Positions 24,405-37,530 of a stretch of DNA of 64,000 nt are shown in pieces. The DNA is taken from positions 44,483,724 through 44,547,723 of the forward strand of contig OX637287.1 of NCBI GenBank assembly GCA_951799445.1. Reading direction: 5' to 3'. This stretch comes from Pseudisothecium myosuroides (taxonomy: Eukaryota > Streptophyta > Bryopsida > Hypnales > Lembophyllaceae). The notes under the pieces were generated by a model that did not search any database, was not told the DNA's origin, and saw nothing but the letters and a program-made list of their open reading frames with translations. A program made the translations under genes and the position numbers. Every line of letters starts with the position of its first letter. Within the stretch, counting starts at the first letter, position 1.

Positions 24405-24960
24405 GGGTGAATGCAAGAAACACCTGTACTATTTTGCGTCACACCTTGCATTTTGATTATTTTTTTGGCCATAAATTTTGCGTCCTAGTTGCAAATGACT
24501 CAAGATTTATAGATAAGGTATTCATGACTATTATACACCTTGTCTAATTTTTTTGTAATTTTCAAAAATAGTTTACTGTCCAAAAATAGCCCCCGATTAT
24601 ATGTCACACTTGCCAATTTAGAGTTTTTTAGTACTATTTAGTACCCCGAAAAACGAATTTCGAGCTGAAAATTGGAGGGCATGGTCTTCTAGCAGACTTG
24701 TAGCTATGCAGGGAAGGAATTCTAAAAAAGTTAATTTTTGTGGCGTGGAAGTCTACAAAGTGTGCTTCTTTCTACTTGCATTTTGAAACATATAAAACAT
24801 CATTTTGGAGTATTTTTGGGTGAATGACCATCTCCATAGAATTGTTACAAATGGCCAATTTTTATTTTATGTATTTACTTTTGTTTCCTATTTTTAACTA
24901 ATTTATACATCAAAGTATCCATTTTCTTGAGATTTGGCACTTTTTTAGTTCTTTAGCTCA
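24405..24960. repeat. Dispersed repeat related to 39420-39955 (opposite orientation)
   Basis: Begins GGGTGAATGCAAGAAACACC, close to the terminus of the element at 30174. Internal landmarks (GGCCATAAATTTTGCGTC, AATGACCATCTCCATAGAA) recur in reverse complement at 39420-39955. The far end was not defined. Confidence 0.6.
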
Positions 24961-24984
24961 AACAGGCTGTAATTTGTTGTAAAT

Positions 24985-26640
24985 TACAGTGCATCAATGA
25001 TCCACATAGAATGCTGTTAGTAGGACGTCTTGAATGCTTGAGAAATCAACATTCAACTAAATGTAACATCTTCATTAGGTCGAGGTTGCAATCGAATAAA
25101 ATGGAGCTCATTGACATGAAGACTTCCACTCGGAAGCGCCTTTCAGAAGCTCAAGTTCACGCTTCAATTCTTTGATCTGCCGCTGTTGGAGACTTCACAA
25201 GCAGCTCTGACGTATAGATCTTTGAGCAAACACTGGTAACTAGCAGTGAGTGTGTTGATCATGTCTTGTTGTGGATACAGGATGCGCTGATTTAAAGGAA
25301 ACTCATTGCAGCGAGAATCGTGCATGAACTGCTGCAGATAGTACCAGCTTCGTTTCCCAGTCCACGCTTGCAAACAGTGCAGCACCAACTTCTGATCGAG
25401 CTCACAAATTGAATTGTACCGTTTGAGAGAAATAGTTGGCCGGTCAGTAGGAGGCTTTGATCATGGAGAGTAACGTCAATTTTGTTAAACGGTGGCATGA
25501 TTCCGATGCCAAAAATTGTGACATATGTATATAAAGGTCTACAATCTAGGACGGGCATGGATTTATGATTCAAAACGCACATTCTGAAAGGTGCCAAAGT
25601 ATTGGATTACCGCCAATTTAATGAAATTGAGGTTGAGTGAACTGCAGGGCGTTGAGCAACCTTGGTTGGCAAAGAAATGTGGTGGTTCAAGATGAAAGTA
25701 AGCCCAAGTTCATTGAGTCAGCTTGAATTCTGATTAATAAAGCTTCAAGTTCTATGTTTTCCAGTGCAACATCCTCTGGATCCTTAAGTAAGAACTCCGC
25801 CATCTCCGTCACATAGGGCATTGGACTGAGCAAGTTTCCACTCTGAATCTCAATTTCGTTAAACGAGCGGTATTCCAATACTTTGGCACGTTTCAGGACG
25901 TGCGACCTGAAACATAAATCCATATCTGTCCTAGAAATTAGACCTTTGTGAAGATATACAGTATGTCACAATTTTGGACGCCGGAGTCGAGCCAATTTCA
26001 CAAAATTGCGGTTTCTGTTTGCTGTGCGTGACGTGAGAAGGTCTAGTTGGAAATCATTAGGCTCCTGGACGATGGCTCAGCAACCAAGCTTGATAGTTTC
26101 ACCTCGCACATTGAGGTCCTTGGCAACACGCCCATCAGCGCATTGAATTGTCAATACACGTAGAAACAATGTTTAGACTACAACTAAATGTTCCTCATTT
26201 GACGAGTGTTTGTATCTTAACCCCTACACGCCTCAATCCTTTTTTGAACTTTTGCAAATTTTTGCTTATATCTTTGTACAGAAATATCATTTACTGGAAT
26301 TTCATGAATGAAGTTTACTGAAATTGACATAATTCCACCACTTTGGCACTTTTCAAGGAACGGAACCTAGAACTCAAATCTATAGCATCCATAGCTTTTT
26401 AAGCTTTGTGCATTTGAATGTGAACTTTTTGTCACCTAGCATAGAGTCAATTCAAAGAATTGTCAATCTTGGCACTCTTAAGCATAGAAACGTAACCGGT
26501 ATGACTATATACCGGTATTAGTCACACCTCTCCATCTCTAGTTGCTTCAAAAATTTCATCTTCTTATCTTCAATTTGAGTTTAATGGATTCAATGGTTCA
26601 ATACATCCAAAAAAATACTATGCAAGGGCTAAAAATGCAT
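24985..26640. repeat. Module intergenic block, copy A2
   Basis: A second copy of the block at 20395, offset by about 4.6 kb. Minus-strand frames read AWTGKRSWYYLQQFMHDSR (within 25388-25164) and LSPMPYVTEMAEFLLKDPED (within 25923-25687), each open for about 75 codons and rich in ordinary coding residues. Part of the right half differs from the other copies after a TTAACCCCTACACGCC sequence at 26219, so it has been rearranged. Function unknown. Confidence 0.6.
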
Positions 26641-27504
26641 GAAATTCCAAAGATGCATTCCATTGAACACTTTGTGTTTGCAACAACATTATAGGGTTAA
26701 ATGATGCACAATTTAAAATTTCATTCTTTTATTATATGAGTCTATTCATTGTCTATTAATGTAAAAAATCTCAATTAGTCCCATAAGCAAATGATATGAT
26801 TATAATCTCTAAGGCAAAAAAATGAAAGTACATTAGTACTTATAACCAAGAAAATCTAATTAATTTGAAATTTCTTCAAAAGATTCAAGTACCAAACATG
26901 ATTTTTTTTTTAAATTTATTGAAGTGCCAAAGTGGGAATATTGAATGTTATAGTGGTGCTCCAAATTTCAGCATTCATCCACATATTGGATAGAAAATAT
27001 CACATTAGTACATAATTATCACAAATCCATAATTGAGTTTTCATCCAAAATCTGACAATTTTATCCAAGATTTTTTTAATTTGAAGTTTTTTGGCAATTT
27101 TCCGCCCTTTAAATGCTATTTTGTTCTATGGGCTTGGTGCAAGGCCTATCATTTTGATGCAAATTGATGACAAATTGCCAAAAAAAAAACACTAGTACCA
27201 AATGAAGAATAGTGCAAAAATTCCTAGAGAATGTGTTTCATTTGAGACACCCTAAACACTCTATTACACTAAATGGTCGAGACAGATAGTCAATTCTAAC
27301 TAACCAACCCACATCAAGTAAAAATCTAAACAGGTGAGTACAAAGGGTTAGTTCCAAGAGAGCAACCACAAAGAAGTCCAAAATCTAACACTGATTGGCA
27401 GTCCTAACATGGAGGTACAAACGAAATCTTCGATACAGATTCTCATCGCATCTCGTGGAGGTACTCCACGAGCTTACATATAGCCACACCACGGCGCAGC
27501 ACTT
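26641..27504. other. AT-rich flank of SINA-like gene A
   Basis: No gene seen. The last 250 bp (27250-27500) is shared with the 3' flanks of the other two SINA-like genes. Confidence 0.5.
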
Positions 27505-28709
27505 CTAATATTGCAAATCTGCAAATCTGCTTGTCTTTTTTATAATGACTTGCATGTCAAGTTGACCTTCAAACTCACAGTTTCCGAGGCCATGAGCACT
27601 TTCAGGAACAAGCAAAAAATTTCTTTTCCATTCATCGCCTTGTTGAATGTTGGACACTCCCGTGTCCAAGGTGTAGCTGCGACGTGGTCCGTCCTTGACA
27701 CTAACTACAAGCTTCACCCACCCGGCAAAAGTCCCAAAGCAAGCACAGGAAAACTTATCCCCAAGAAGATTTTGTTTCTCATGGTGGACTACGAACAGGT
27801 GATCGTCACCATCATGGACAAAGATATAATCATCGGTAAGCTTCATTGTGAAATGATCGGTACGTCGCACAGTTTGCACTTGGTGCTCCTCCTTGAAGTG
27901 AAGGGGAAGGGAATGGGTGGAACCTTCGAACTTGCAACCGTCGAAAAGGCAGTTGAAGGGCTCATACTCGCACAATGTGGTCTCATGCTCGACTTTCTTG
28001 GTGTACCTGAGCATTCTCGGGCAACCATAAAGATTATTCTTGCAGCTCACACGCAGAGACTCAAGAATCTTCTCCACTGCTATGTTCCGGTTATTGCCTA
28101 TTGGCTTTTGACAAGACGGGCATTTCTTGCAATCAATCTTCTCCCAACAAGCTGCGCACGTTGTGTGGCCACTCGGACACTGGCTCGGACACCAACAACC
28201 ACTCTTGCAAATCAAGAACCTGTGGTGATTCCTGACTCATTCATGGACTAGAAAATGCTCCAGAGACTCCAAAACCGCAAAGACAGAAGAGGTTATGGCT
28301 TATAACAGACTAGCTTCGCAAATGGCTCGCTAACATATGAAGATTATAAGTCCTCATTGAGATTGTGAAATGCCAGCACTAATAGAAGAAATCGCACGGC
28401 CCAACAATCTGGATTCATCCAGTCCTACAAAACCCTACATCTCCGGATTCCAATGGAGGTTACGAGCTTAAATTCTACATCAAGCTGACCTATGAGCACA
28501 AGGAACCTCACAAGTGTGAAACTGCATTGCAAAGATCGAGTAAACATTCCTGAAGTCAAGCACAATGGAAAGGAGAGTTCCTAAGTTACCTGGTAGACTG
28601 GCGGGGCGAGATCCTCCGAACAAATGGGACACTCAAGGATGTCAGGATCCAACAGCTCGAACTTGCGCTTCAGCATTGTTTGAGCCTGCGAACTCCTCCC
28701 CCGCGCCAT
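27505..28709 (-). CDS. SINA-like RING E3 ubiquitin ligase, copy A
   Basis: Predicted E3 ubiquitin-protein ligase of the seven-in-absentia family, 264 aa. Exon 1 is 28709-28590 and exon 2 is 28179-27505. The acceptor before TGTCCGAGTGG is chosen because it joins APPVYQ to CPSGHTTCAACW, giving an uninterrupted RING (CPIC..C.SGHTTCAAC..CPSC). The SIAH-type zinc fingers follow (CKNNLYGCPRML, ETTLCEYEPFNC, GCKFEGSTHSLPLHFKEEH), then a TRAF-like C-terminal domain (DHLFVVHHEKQNLLGDKF...CEFEGQLDM). The start MARGRSSQ at 28709 matches in-frame starts in both paralogs. It lacks the long N-terminal leader of canonical SINA proteins. It is tail to tail with the AP2-like gene of its module. The family targets proteins for ubiquitination; the substrate is unknown. 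Confidence 0.92.
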
Positions 28710-28937
28710 TGATAATTCTGGCTACCTCAGTCTCGACATTCGCAAACTAATCATCCCCGCATGGCCTGCAATTCCCTTCTCCGAAGCGAATCACTTCTGC
28801 CTTCTGCAACCCTCATTTCACTGATCCTCTTGAACCTCTCTGATTGCACTGAGTTGGGGAGATTTGACTTGTAAATGCACTCTGAGAACCCTAATCCTAG
28901 TTTTCATTTGGACACTGTCACATCCAGACAAGGTTAA

Positions 28938-29084
28938 CCCTTGAAAGCTGCGCTTTAGGGTGTCCGATGAAGGTCTTCTACAGTAGGTTGACTTCCAATG
29001 AGTGTTTTTTAATTTTTTTAAGGCAATGATTCTCACGGTATCCAAAGGGATGATTTCCACGGTCACCAGTCCGTCCTTCAAGGA
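28938..29084. mobile_element. Short TTAA-type MITE, 147 bp
   Basis: Ends CCCTTGAAAG and CTTCAAGGA, flanked by TTAA (28934-28937 and 29085-29088). The matching position in module B (about 47520, AAGGTTAACCTTTC) is an empty site with one TTAA. Confidence 0.8.
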
Positions 29085-29119
29085 TTAACCTTTCTCTTCT
29101 ACACTAATAATGAAATTTA

Positions 29120-29864
29120 AGGTAAAATACACCCATTCCATTCCAGAACAAGGAGCAATGCCTAACTTGTAGGATGCATTATTTCAAGCCAAGTAGGGTA
29201 CTCAAGCTTGGAATGTGTGTTTTTCTCCTTTTCAAGGTTGGGATGAATAAGGTCATGACACATGTCTCAAAGTGCATGGGAAGTAGTGAGTGGAAAAGTA
29301 GTTTGACTATGAGCAGAATTGGAGGACTTTAGACCCTAGCTATGGATTCTGAACACTTTTTGGCTCCCAAAATTCATAGCAATTTCAATTTCAGCAATAA
29401 AATTAGGAAAAATTCACAGTCCCAATATTTCTTCTCTCTCTACGTGAGAAAAATTTCCACTACCTCCAATTGCTCCTCATTTGTCCTAAAATTGCTTAAG
29501 TGATCGTGTATGGCTGGTTCTACTTGAGAGCGGCCCATTACCAACCACTGCCCCATCGGCAATGAATAGAGTGTCTTAAATTCAAGAGAGACTATGACTA
29601 ATTTCCCACCATCAATTCTTGGTTTCCCACCATCAATTCCTCAATTCTTATCATGACACATCTGCTTGGTTTGGAGTGCCAAAGTGAGCAAGAAGTAGTC
29701 TCTTGATTGAGCAGTTTTGGAACAATCTAGACATTGGACATAGGTCGAGACCAATTTTGGCTTTCATTTCTATCAATGCACCTCCAAAAATATTTGCTTT
29801 GTCTTGCACTACTCCAAATCATGTCCAAAATTGCTTATTTGGTCAATTATAGGTGATTCAACCT
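29120..29864. mobile_element. TA-flanked MITE with AGGT ends
   Basis: 745 bp; ends AGGTAAAATACACC and GGTGATTCAACCT, TA on both sides (29118-29119 and 29865-29866). Absent from the equivalent site in module B near 47555 (AAATTTAGTGTTTTGC). Confidence 0.78.
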
Positions 29865-29986
29865 TAGTATTTGTAGCACTAATTACAAAATGCTACCACT
29901 AAATTGCAACAACACTACTAATTATCAACTAAATTAGGATTGATATAGTTCATCCTATACCAAATCAATATCCAATATGAACACTA

Positions 29987-31115
29987 CACTAAAATTGGTA
30001 AATAGTGTTGGGTGATAATTAGTGTTGTTTCTTGTTTTTTACAATACACAAAATAGTGAAATTGTTATTCCCTATAGTGATTTTAGAGTCTAGTGACTCT
30101 AAAATCACTAATTTGTGTACTATAAAAATGTTGAAATGACCAAATTTTACTATAGAGCTAAAATAGTGTTAGAGGGTGATTGCAAGAAACACTTGTACTA
30201 TTTGTTGCGTTTTGCATTTTTGGACTTTTAGTACTTTTTGTATTATGAGTCACCTTCAGTACTATTGAAGGCATCGAATATAAAATTTGAATAGTCAATT
30301 GAATTTCAAATTTATTATTCTAACAACATGTGATGTTCATCATTGGATGACAAAAATGGATGGAAATACTTAATTTGCCATCAAAAAACAATTTACATTG
30401 GCAGATAGAAGGTATTATGAGCTCCAACAGTACTATTGAGTCTTTCTATATACCTTGAAGTACTATTTTGAGCCACATGCTACAATTTATTCTAGAAAAT
30501 GAGACTTTCACATTTCTATTTTTGAAAATTAGGAAATGAGTTTGAAAATTTTATTTTAAAAATGGCCATTGTTGCCGACTAATAGCAAAGTAGGAAGATC
30601 AAAGTTAGAAATAAAAGAATACTTTTAATTCAATATAAATTCAACCTGAATATAGCACACTTTAGGCCAATATAAAACACACTTGAAAAATGTTTTTGGA
30701 AATCCCTCTCTTGAAAAGGTGTATATCTATTAGAAGAGCTAGCCTACCAAATTTGATGATATAACTCTTCAAAAAAGGTACTCGATAGTACTAAAACCCA
30801 CCAAAATCGCATGTGTGATATATATTCAAAATTAAGTTTCACCTATTAAATTAATTTTGAAAAAATTGAAATAATTTAAGTGCATTTTCTATTGCTATAG
30901 GAAGCTTTCTTTTGAATTTCATGTTCATTCAATCGTTTTTGCAATACTTATGGTATAAAACAACTTCCGCATTGAACATGTGACGGAAAATAGTACAAGT
31001 GTTTCTTGCAATCACCCTAGAATGGGTAAATAATAATCTAACACTAACCTTGCAAATCACAATTAGTGTTATTGTTGACAATTAGTGTAGCCAACACTAT
31101 TTACCAATTTTAGTG
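29987..31115. mobile_element. TA-flanked MITE with CACTA-like ends
   Basis: Ends CACTAAAATTGGTAAATAGT and its complement CCAACACTATTTACCAATTT, flanked by TA (29985-29986 and 31116-31117). The site is empty in module B near 47740. Despite CACTA ends, a TA duplication is not the 3-bp one of En/Spm elements. Its own length without the nested insertion is about 281 bp. Confidence 0.8.
30174..31017. mobile_element. MITE with GGGTGATTGC ends
   Basis: 844 bp; ends GGGTGATTGCAAGAAACACT and the complementary AGTGTTTCTTGCAATCACCC (29 bp in all), with TAGA duplicated at 30170-30173 and 31018-31021. No transposase ORF. Confidence 0.85.
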
Positions 31116-32312
31116 TAATGATCAACAAGATGAGAATTAGAATGAATTATATGATAGGATAAATAACACTATAGATAACATAATACTAAATTTCATCATT
31201 ATTATTTCAATATTGATATAGTACTAGATTAGAGAGAGAGGAACTCCAACGAGGAAGTGGTCGGTGTAAATGAAGAATATGTTCATCTAAGATCTCACAA
31301 TAGTCTTTGAAGAGTTATTACTTCAACATCAGATAATTTAAAACTAAAACTATTAAGCATTTTCATCTTGCTAGAAGAACTATGTGATATGACTAGTGAT
31401 GTAGATTTTATAAAAGATATCTATTATGTTTTAACGTAAAGGTTGGAGTGTTCTTTCTAAAGTGCCACAGGATTCAAGGGATGTATGAGTTCAAAAGTTT
31501 CCAATATTTTCAATAATAATAAGAGCCCATAATGCATGGGAACAATAAAGAGATTATGTCCTTGAAGTTCAAGAATATTATGATATGGAAAAACATAGCT
31601 ATTTGCATTTGAGCTCTTAGCATAAATATGTCAAGAGAGATGTAGTCTATTGGATAATCACTAAGTGGGACTTCAAATTGGAAATTGATTCAAGGTAAAT
31701 TAAAGAGGTCTAAGTTGCAAATCATAATCACATTATTTAAGTCATTTGTACAATGTAGTTTAACTTTTTGAACTTTTGGAAGTACAAATGATAGTTACAA
31801 ATGGCTTAAAATTGTAGTAGTAACAATCCCTAAGTTAATATGTAAACTTGAAGGATTGTGGATTAAGTATTGTGCATTTAGAATTGCTTTCATGTTTATT
31901 GTTTTTTGCTATCTACACGTTAAAAATATAATTGACCTACTAATAGATTGGGCAACTCAATCAAATCCTTATTGCCAAGTTTCTTGTATCCTTAACAAAA
32001 ATTTGTCCATTTTGACCAACTTCCATTTACATTGATTTATACTATATACAAGTGCACAAAATTGAGGTAACCAATAGAATTAAAAATACTACAATAAGTT
32101 TTTCTTAGTTTTGAAAAAATTAGTTCAATATTGACAATGATATAAGATCCTGCACTAATTTAAATAGTGTGAGTTGTGTAAACCTCCGGGGAAATTGTTG
32201 TCAATTTTTAGAAAGCTACATGAGTTAAAAGAGAGGGTCCATTTAATTTGAAGCGGGAAAATTATTATATAATCATATAGGGCTACTATAGGGTCTATGA
32301 AATGCTACATAC

Positions 32313-32314
<2 letters not shown>

Positions 32315-32387
<73 letters not shown>
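32315..32387. repeat. (AT)n microsatellite
   Basis: About 36 uninterrupted AT units. Confidence 0.98.
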
Positions 32388-32391
<4 letters not shown>

Positions 32392-32913
32392 AGGCTGTGT
32401 AAAAATATTGTATAATAGAAATTTTTATTAATAAACTAGCCTAAACAAATAGAAGCTGTGCAAATTTTTTATAGTATGATGAATATAAATGTGGACAAAT
32501 AATTTCTTGTGGACAATAAAATGGACATAGATCTACAATGAAGGGTAGTTGATTGAAATTGTGCCACAGCACTAGTAGTGTATGTGTTTAAGATACTAAG
32601 CATAAATGTATGGCATTGACCACAAGTGGCAGAACTTGTAACGTAACATTCCATGAATAGGGAAGTTTACCTTAGTAGGTTTAACAAACTAAAAACTGCA
32701 CAACATGAGGATAGAATTCATAGCTGTTTAATTTCAAGCTTTGAAGCCATATGTGTTAAACACACTCATATTGAATGGAATGTTTTACGGGATAGTTTTA
32801 GTGGAGATTTTGAAGTATTCAATGATAAACTTGTTATTAACACCTAGAGGTTGGAAGGTGATTTGGAAGAAGAAAAATCCAAAACTGCCCATTTTTTATG
32901 CATTGTCCAAAAT

Positions 32914-32916
32914 TAC

Positions 32917-32947
<31 letters not shown>

Positions 32948-32948
32948 T
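32914..32948. repeat. (ATT)n microsatellite
   Basis: About ten ATT units after an imperfect ATTACT start. Confidence 0.95.
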
Positions 32949-33599
32949 TGAATTCCAACCATACAAAAGTATACTAAATAATAAAACAAGTAAGGCAATG
33001 TGTTGGAAAAAATTCAGCCCATTTGACCAATTGTATTGAAAGATAATAACATTATAGGTGAGAAAAAAAAACCTTCTTTTCAATCCTATGAAACAAAGAC
33101 AACAGACTTCGAGCCCTCTTGGAGTAAAATTTTTGTTGTACACAAAAATATATGATGATATATGAAGGTCTTGTCCATTCATATATATGATTTTAGGTTC
33201 ACTCACGAAATATTTCATAAGCAAATATAGAGTCTAACTTACTCTAAATCAACTTGCAATACAAGGAGGATAAGTACATTGGCCATACACTAGTCATTCT
33301 TTTGATGATTTCTTGAGCAATGAGGAAATTTTTAATTTGAAACCCGAATGGTAAAAAACTAGAGACAAAAATTTGGAATAAGGTAGATGCACCCATTCCC
33401 ACTTCTGCATCCAATTCCGTCATCATGTATCAATGGAGTACATTCTAGAAGAAAATTGTGCACCATTGGTACATGAGGGAGGAGTTCTTAAAGAGACGGG
33501 AATGGGTGAGTCTACTTTTTGTTGGAAAAATTTCAAGAACTTTGACTTCACATATTGCAAGATAATAAGGCTTGAAGTTAGGAGAAAATGTTTTTTCTT

Positions 33600-34941
33600 G
33601 TAGGGTTGCTATTTTGTGAGCGTGTGAGCGTGAGCTTGTAACTTGTGAGTATATAATTTTTTAGAGATTTTGTATAAAATTTTTGGTAAAAATATTATTT
33701 TTATTTTAGTACCTACTAGTGTGCCCCTATGCCATTGCCACAGCCAAAAAGTAATTTTCTAATTTTTTAATTCAATAAAAACTTTGAAATTCAATAACTT
33801 TCCCACCATAAATCCAAACGCTACAAAATAAAGCCCGTGCACCTTTCCTCGCCAAGGACTTTCTAACGGTACCAAGAACGTGACAAATTGATTCTTGGTT
33901 CAAAAGATACATAATTTAGCATAATTTAGTAATTTTAAAGATCCAAAATGACTAAAAAATCTATATCTTTCACATCGTGAGTCGGAACGCCACAAAACCA
34001 AGCCCATGCACCCCTCCTTGCTGAGAGCTTTCTATCGCTGCCAAGCATGCAATTGGGGGATATACGGTCCGAGAGATCTCAATGTAACAAATAAACAAAT
34101 ATGGCACCTACATATAGAAGAATATACCATGCAAACTTAATAGACGAGATAACCATGGACCTATTACCGTGAACAACTTTTTTTTCCTGCGGCTAGGGGG
34201 CTCCTTTCAACGCCGAGAGATAACCAGCAACAAAAGGGGAGTGATCATAATCTCAATGGAACAACCTTAGTCGATTTCAAACAAATCCTATTAATAAATA
34301 ATTTTTTTTCTTCTTAAAGAATTCCTATTAACAATTTAAAAAAAAAATCTAAACAAGTCCACCAACCTGCAAATCAAGAACGAAGTGTCCGTACCTTCTT
34401 TTTGACCTTGATAAGATCTATGATGCTAGTAGACAATGATCGACCAAAATAAAATTCACTATGACAATTATCAACAATTTTTTCTTTCTAAAATCTAAAC
34501 AATCCTACAATAGTGCATCAAGAAAAAATTATTGGTACCCTCTCATAAGCCCGAGATGACCCACATTGCTATAGGATAGTGATCAACCAATATTCTATAC
34601 AAACTTATTTCTGTTTCTATTCATCTTTCACATCAATTGAGTTCATCATTTTCATAATGTATACTTCTAATATTTTAGACAACACTAAAAATTATAATTT
34701 TCATCTAAATTCTACATATTAACCACAGTTATAGGTCCACGGTAATAGGTCCACAGTAATAAGCACTAAAATTTATTAAAAAATAATAAATTTTGACCAA
34801 AATTTTTAGATGGAATCTATTTTTAGAAATATTTATGTTAAGTTTTCTAGTGTTTCTTCAAATTTTTGAGCTCAACGCTCACATAATCCCCACTCAACAC
34901 TCATGGTCTCATGCTCGCAGGCTCACAAAATAGCACTGCAA
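33600..34941. mobile_element. Mutator-like non-autonomous element, 1342 bp
   Basis: Terminal inverted repeats share GCTATTTTGTGAGC and continue, degenerate, for about 60 bp. A 9-bp duplication TTTTTTCTT flanks it (33591-33599 and 34942-34950); since this is low complexity it is weak support alone. No transposase ORF. Confidence 0.65.
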
Positions 34942-34950
34942 TTTTTTCTT

Positions 34951-36914
34951 AAAGCCACCCCAACATAGCTAATAAGTTTGACTCCTTTTCAAAATGTGAT
35001 TTGAAAACTATTTTTTTTGACAATAGTATCAATGCCATAATTTATTAATTATATACATACTAAATTTCAAAAGTTGATGAGCATTTTTGTAGAAGGTGCC
35101 CAAAAGATGCCCAAATTGCCTAGGCTGCCCAAAAAGTTCAAGGTAACATAACTTTTGATTTCAACATAAAAAATATATTTCTACTAAGGAAGTACATGTT
35201 CACACCTTGTATCACAATTTTGTGAATATCCAACCAAAAATTGAGTTCATAGGATCCTACATGGATTTATTAAATGTTTGTTGAATAGACAATTGGTTTG
35301 TAGGTGTTAAAAACTAGCCTGTGGACAATTGCATACTTAAATTTTACATGTATGATAGCCCCACTTAAAAAACCGCATGAATAAAATTACATAAACCATA
35401 GGGTATTGAATATATACCCCTTGTAGCTTTTTATATAAAAATATGGTCATCTCAAATATAATAATTAAATACATAGCCGCATCAAATACCCTCTTAACTC
35501 AGGTGTATATATACCTTAAATTACAAGGAGTGATCTCCCTAGGGATAAACTAGTGTCACTAACGTAGATAGGATAAATGAGTGTAGTTTTGCCAACCAAA
35601 CACTATTAACCCCTAACTACCTTAGCGACTACATATGGCCGCTCCAAAATTTTAGTTTGTTTGTATGTAGGCAATATATAGTAAATTTTTTTGACCATTC
35701 TAAAAATCTTTACGGGCAATATCAAAGATTAGCTATTGGAAGTTTTTATTTTTCACTGAAAAAGTAAATGTTTGTATTTGAGGTTTTCAAAGACATGTAT
35801 GTATAATTAGTAGAAGAAAAAAGGTTGCCAATTTTACTTAATTTTCCGGCTTTGAACAAAGCTTGCCAATTTTTCTTTTGAGATCTAAAACATTGTACTT
35901 ATCCATTTGCTTTGAAAATGGTCCTAATGGAAAGTATAAAGCATTTTCATGATTTTTACCGTTGAAATTTAAACATGCAAGTGCCAAGTTGGAGTTATTT
36001 TCAATTTCTACTTGTCAAAGAAAATTGCATTTCAACAATTGCAAAGTGGATTGTGTAATGAGTTTGATAGCTCATCACGTGAACTTGAGGTTTTTGAAAG
36101 TGTATTTTAGTGCACTAACACAAATTATAGTTGTTTAGGTCACCCCAATCTCAAAATCTCTTATATGGTTAGGTTTTGATTTTAAAAAGAAAAATTTGCT
36201 TCATAGGGGATAACTATAAGCCCATGCTCTTTTTTCTTAGGAAAAACGCACTTGGAAAGGCTTATTTAGGCACTTACTATAGGAATTAAAGTAGTCTGCT
36301 CAAAAGATGTTGGTGCTCTAAAAGCGAACATGACAGAGAGGTACATTTTGCTTTCTTCAATGTACCAATAGGCAATAGTGTACAATTCAAGAAGTGGTCA
36401 TTTTTAGTGACTACTGCATTTTAACTTCAAAAAATTTATAACTAATTCTATGAAGGTTCAAAAAATATAAAATGACTTGGGTTAGCCAATTCCATTTTTC
36501 TTCCTATGAAAATTGATTGAAGCCATTGTTTCAAGGAGTTTAGCTTCCCTGAGAAGGAAATGAGATGGCCACTACTCTATTCTATACTTTATTTCCAAAT
36601 GTGAGCATTATAAATAATTTCAAACCAGCAAAAGACTGCTTGACTGCACATAACATTCAGTAGCCTTCAGAGAGGCTGCCTTTTCCTCTCCGAAGTCCTC
36701 ATCCACGACTTTCATCCCCACTTAATTTATGTAAGCTTCGGTACCGGGATAGTGACAGTACATTATGGTATGTTCCATTTTCTTTTCTTAATTTTAGGAT
36801 TAGACATACAAATCATCAAATATTGTAGTGAAAGATGTTGGCAAAGAATCCAATGAGTAATACACTAAAGCCTCGTTAGTATTTGTAATCAATAGCTTAC
36901 ATAGGGTGTTAAAG
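34951..36914. other. Module intergenic region
   Basis: 35530-36600 is homologous to 49550-51960 in the next module with insertions removed. A copy of the GTGCTC-ended repeat lies at about 36308-36565. No gene. Confidence 0.55.
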
Positions 36915-37530
36915 TGAAAGATAACTCTATATATGCACATGGAGTGGTAGAAGGTAGAGCAATCCATGTGGGATAAATAAATTAGAATTTGTAGGTTCTC
37001 ATGCACTCATAGTTAAGTCAAAAACAAAGAATTGTGTTAAAAGTAGAATTTCAGACCTCGTTTAGGCATAGTAAAATAACTTTTTTCAAAAAACTTTGAA
37101 CTAAAAAAAGTTGTTAAACAAAGATAAGTTTCACCTCCAAAAATCCGTTTGGGCTTTTGAATCTCCAATCAAAAGTTATGAATAAATTTTGGAGAGGATT
37201 TTTAATGGACATTTTCTACAAAGTCATTTAAAAATCCATTCCAACCCCTCTCCGAATTTTATTCATAACTTTTGATTGGAGATTCAAAATCCCAAACAGA
37301 TTTTTGGAGGTGAAACTTATCTGCATTTAACAACTTTTTTAGTTCAAAGTTTTTTGAAAAAAGTTATTTTACTATGCCTAAACGAGGTCTGAAATTCTAC
37401 TTTTAACACAATTCTTTGTTTTTGACTTAACTATGAGTGCATGAGAACCTACAAATTCTAATTTATTTATCCCACATGGATTGCTCTACCTCCTACCACT
37501 CCATGTGCATATAAAGAGTTGTCTTCTCCC
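36915..37530. repeat. Foldback element with arms of about 290 bp
   Basis: Left arm 36915 to about 37200 and right arm to 37530 are near-perfect inverted copies (for example AGACCTCGTTTAGGCATAGT near 37053 and its complement near 37370). There is almost no spacer. A diverged relative lies at about 50038-50560. The element lies inside an insertion (about 36600-38030) absent from module C. Confidence 0.92.

Larger units (their letters stand above)
29102..31208. mobile_element. Nest of four MITEs, three layers deep (outer element)
   Basis: The outer element begins TA then CACTAATAATGAAATTTA and ends near 31208 with the complementary ATTTCATCATTATTA. The same element without insertions is 299 bp at 47539-47837. 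Here it holds two first-level insertions (29120-29864 and 29987-31115), and the second contains a third (30174-31017). Confidence 0.8.
31209..33590. other. Intergenic region with two microsatellites
   Basis: 31220-31800 is shared with 47855-48970 in the next module, apart from the MITE there. (AT)n lies at 32315-32387 and (ATT)n at 32914-32948. No gene supported. Confidence 0.6.

Noticed and set aside
27511..28251. Plus-strand ORF of 246 codons opposite SINA-like gene A (shorter ones opposite B and C)
   Set aside because: It mirrors the coding exon in all three copies and shrinks where the SINA frame stays constrained; composition explains it and no family is visible.
32315..32948. Microsatellites as a possible replication or attachment site
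   Set aside because: Plain (AT)n and (ATT)n runs with no associated structure.
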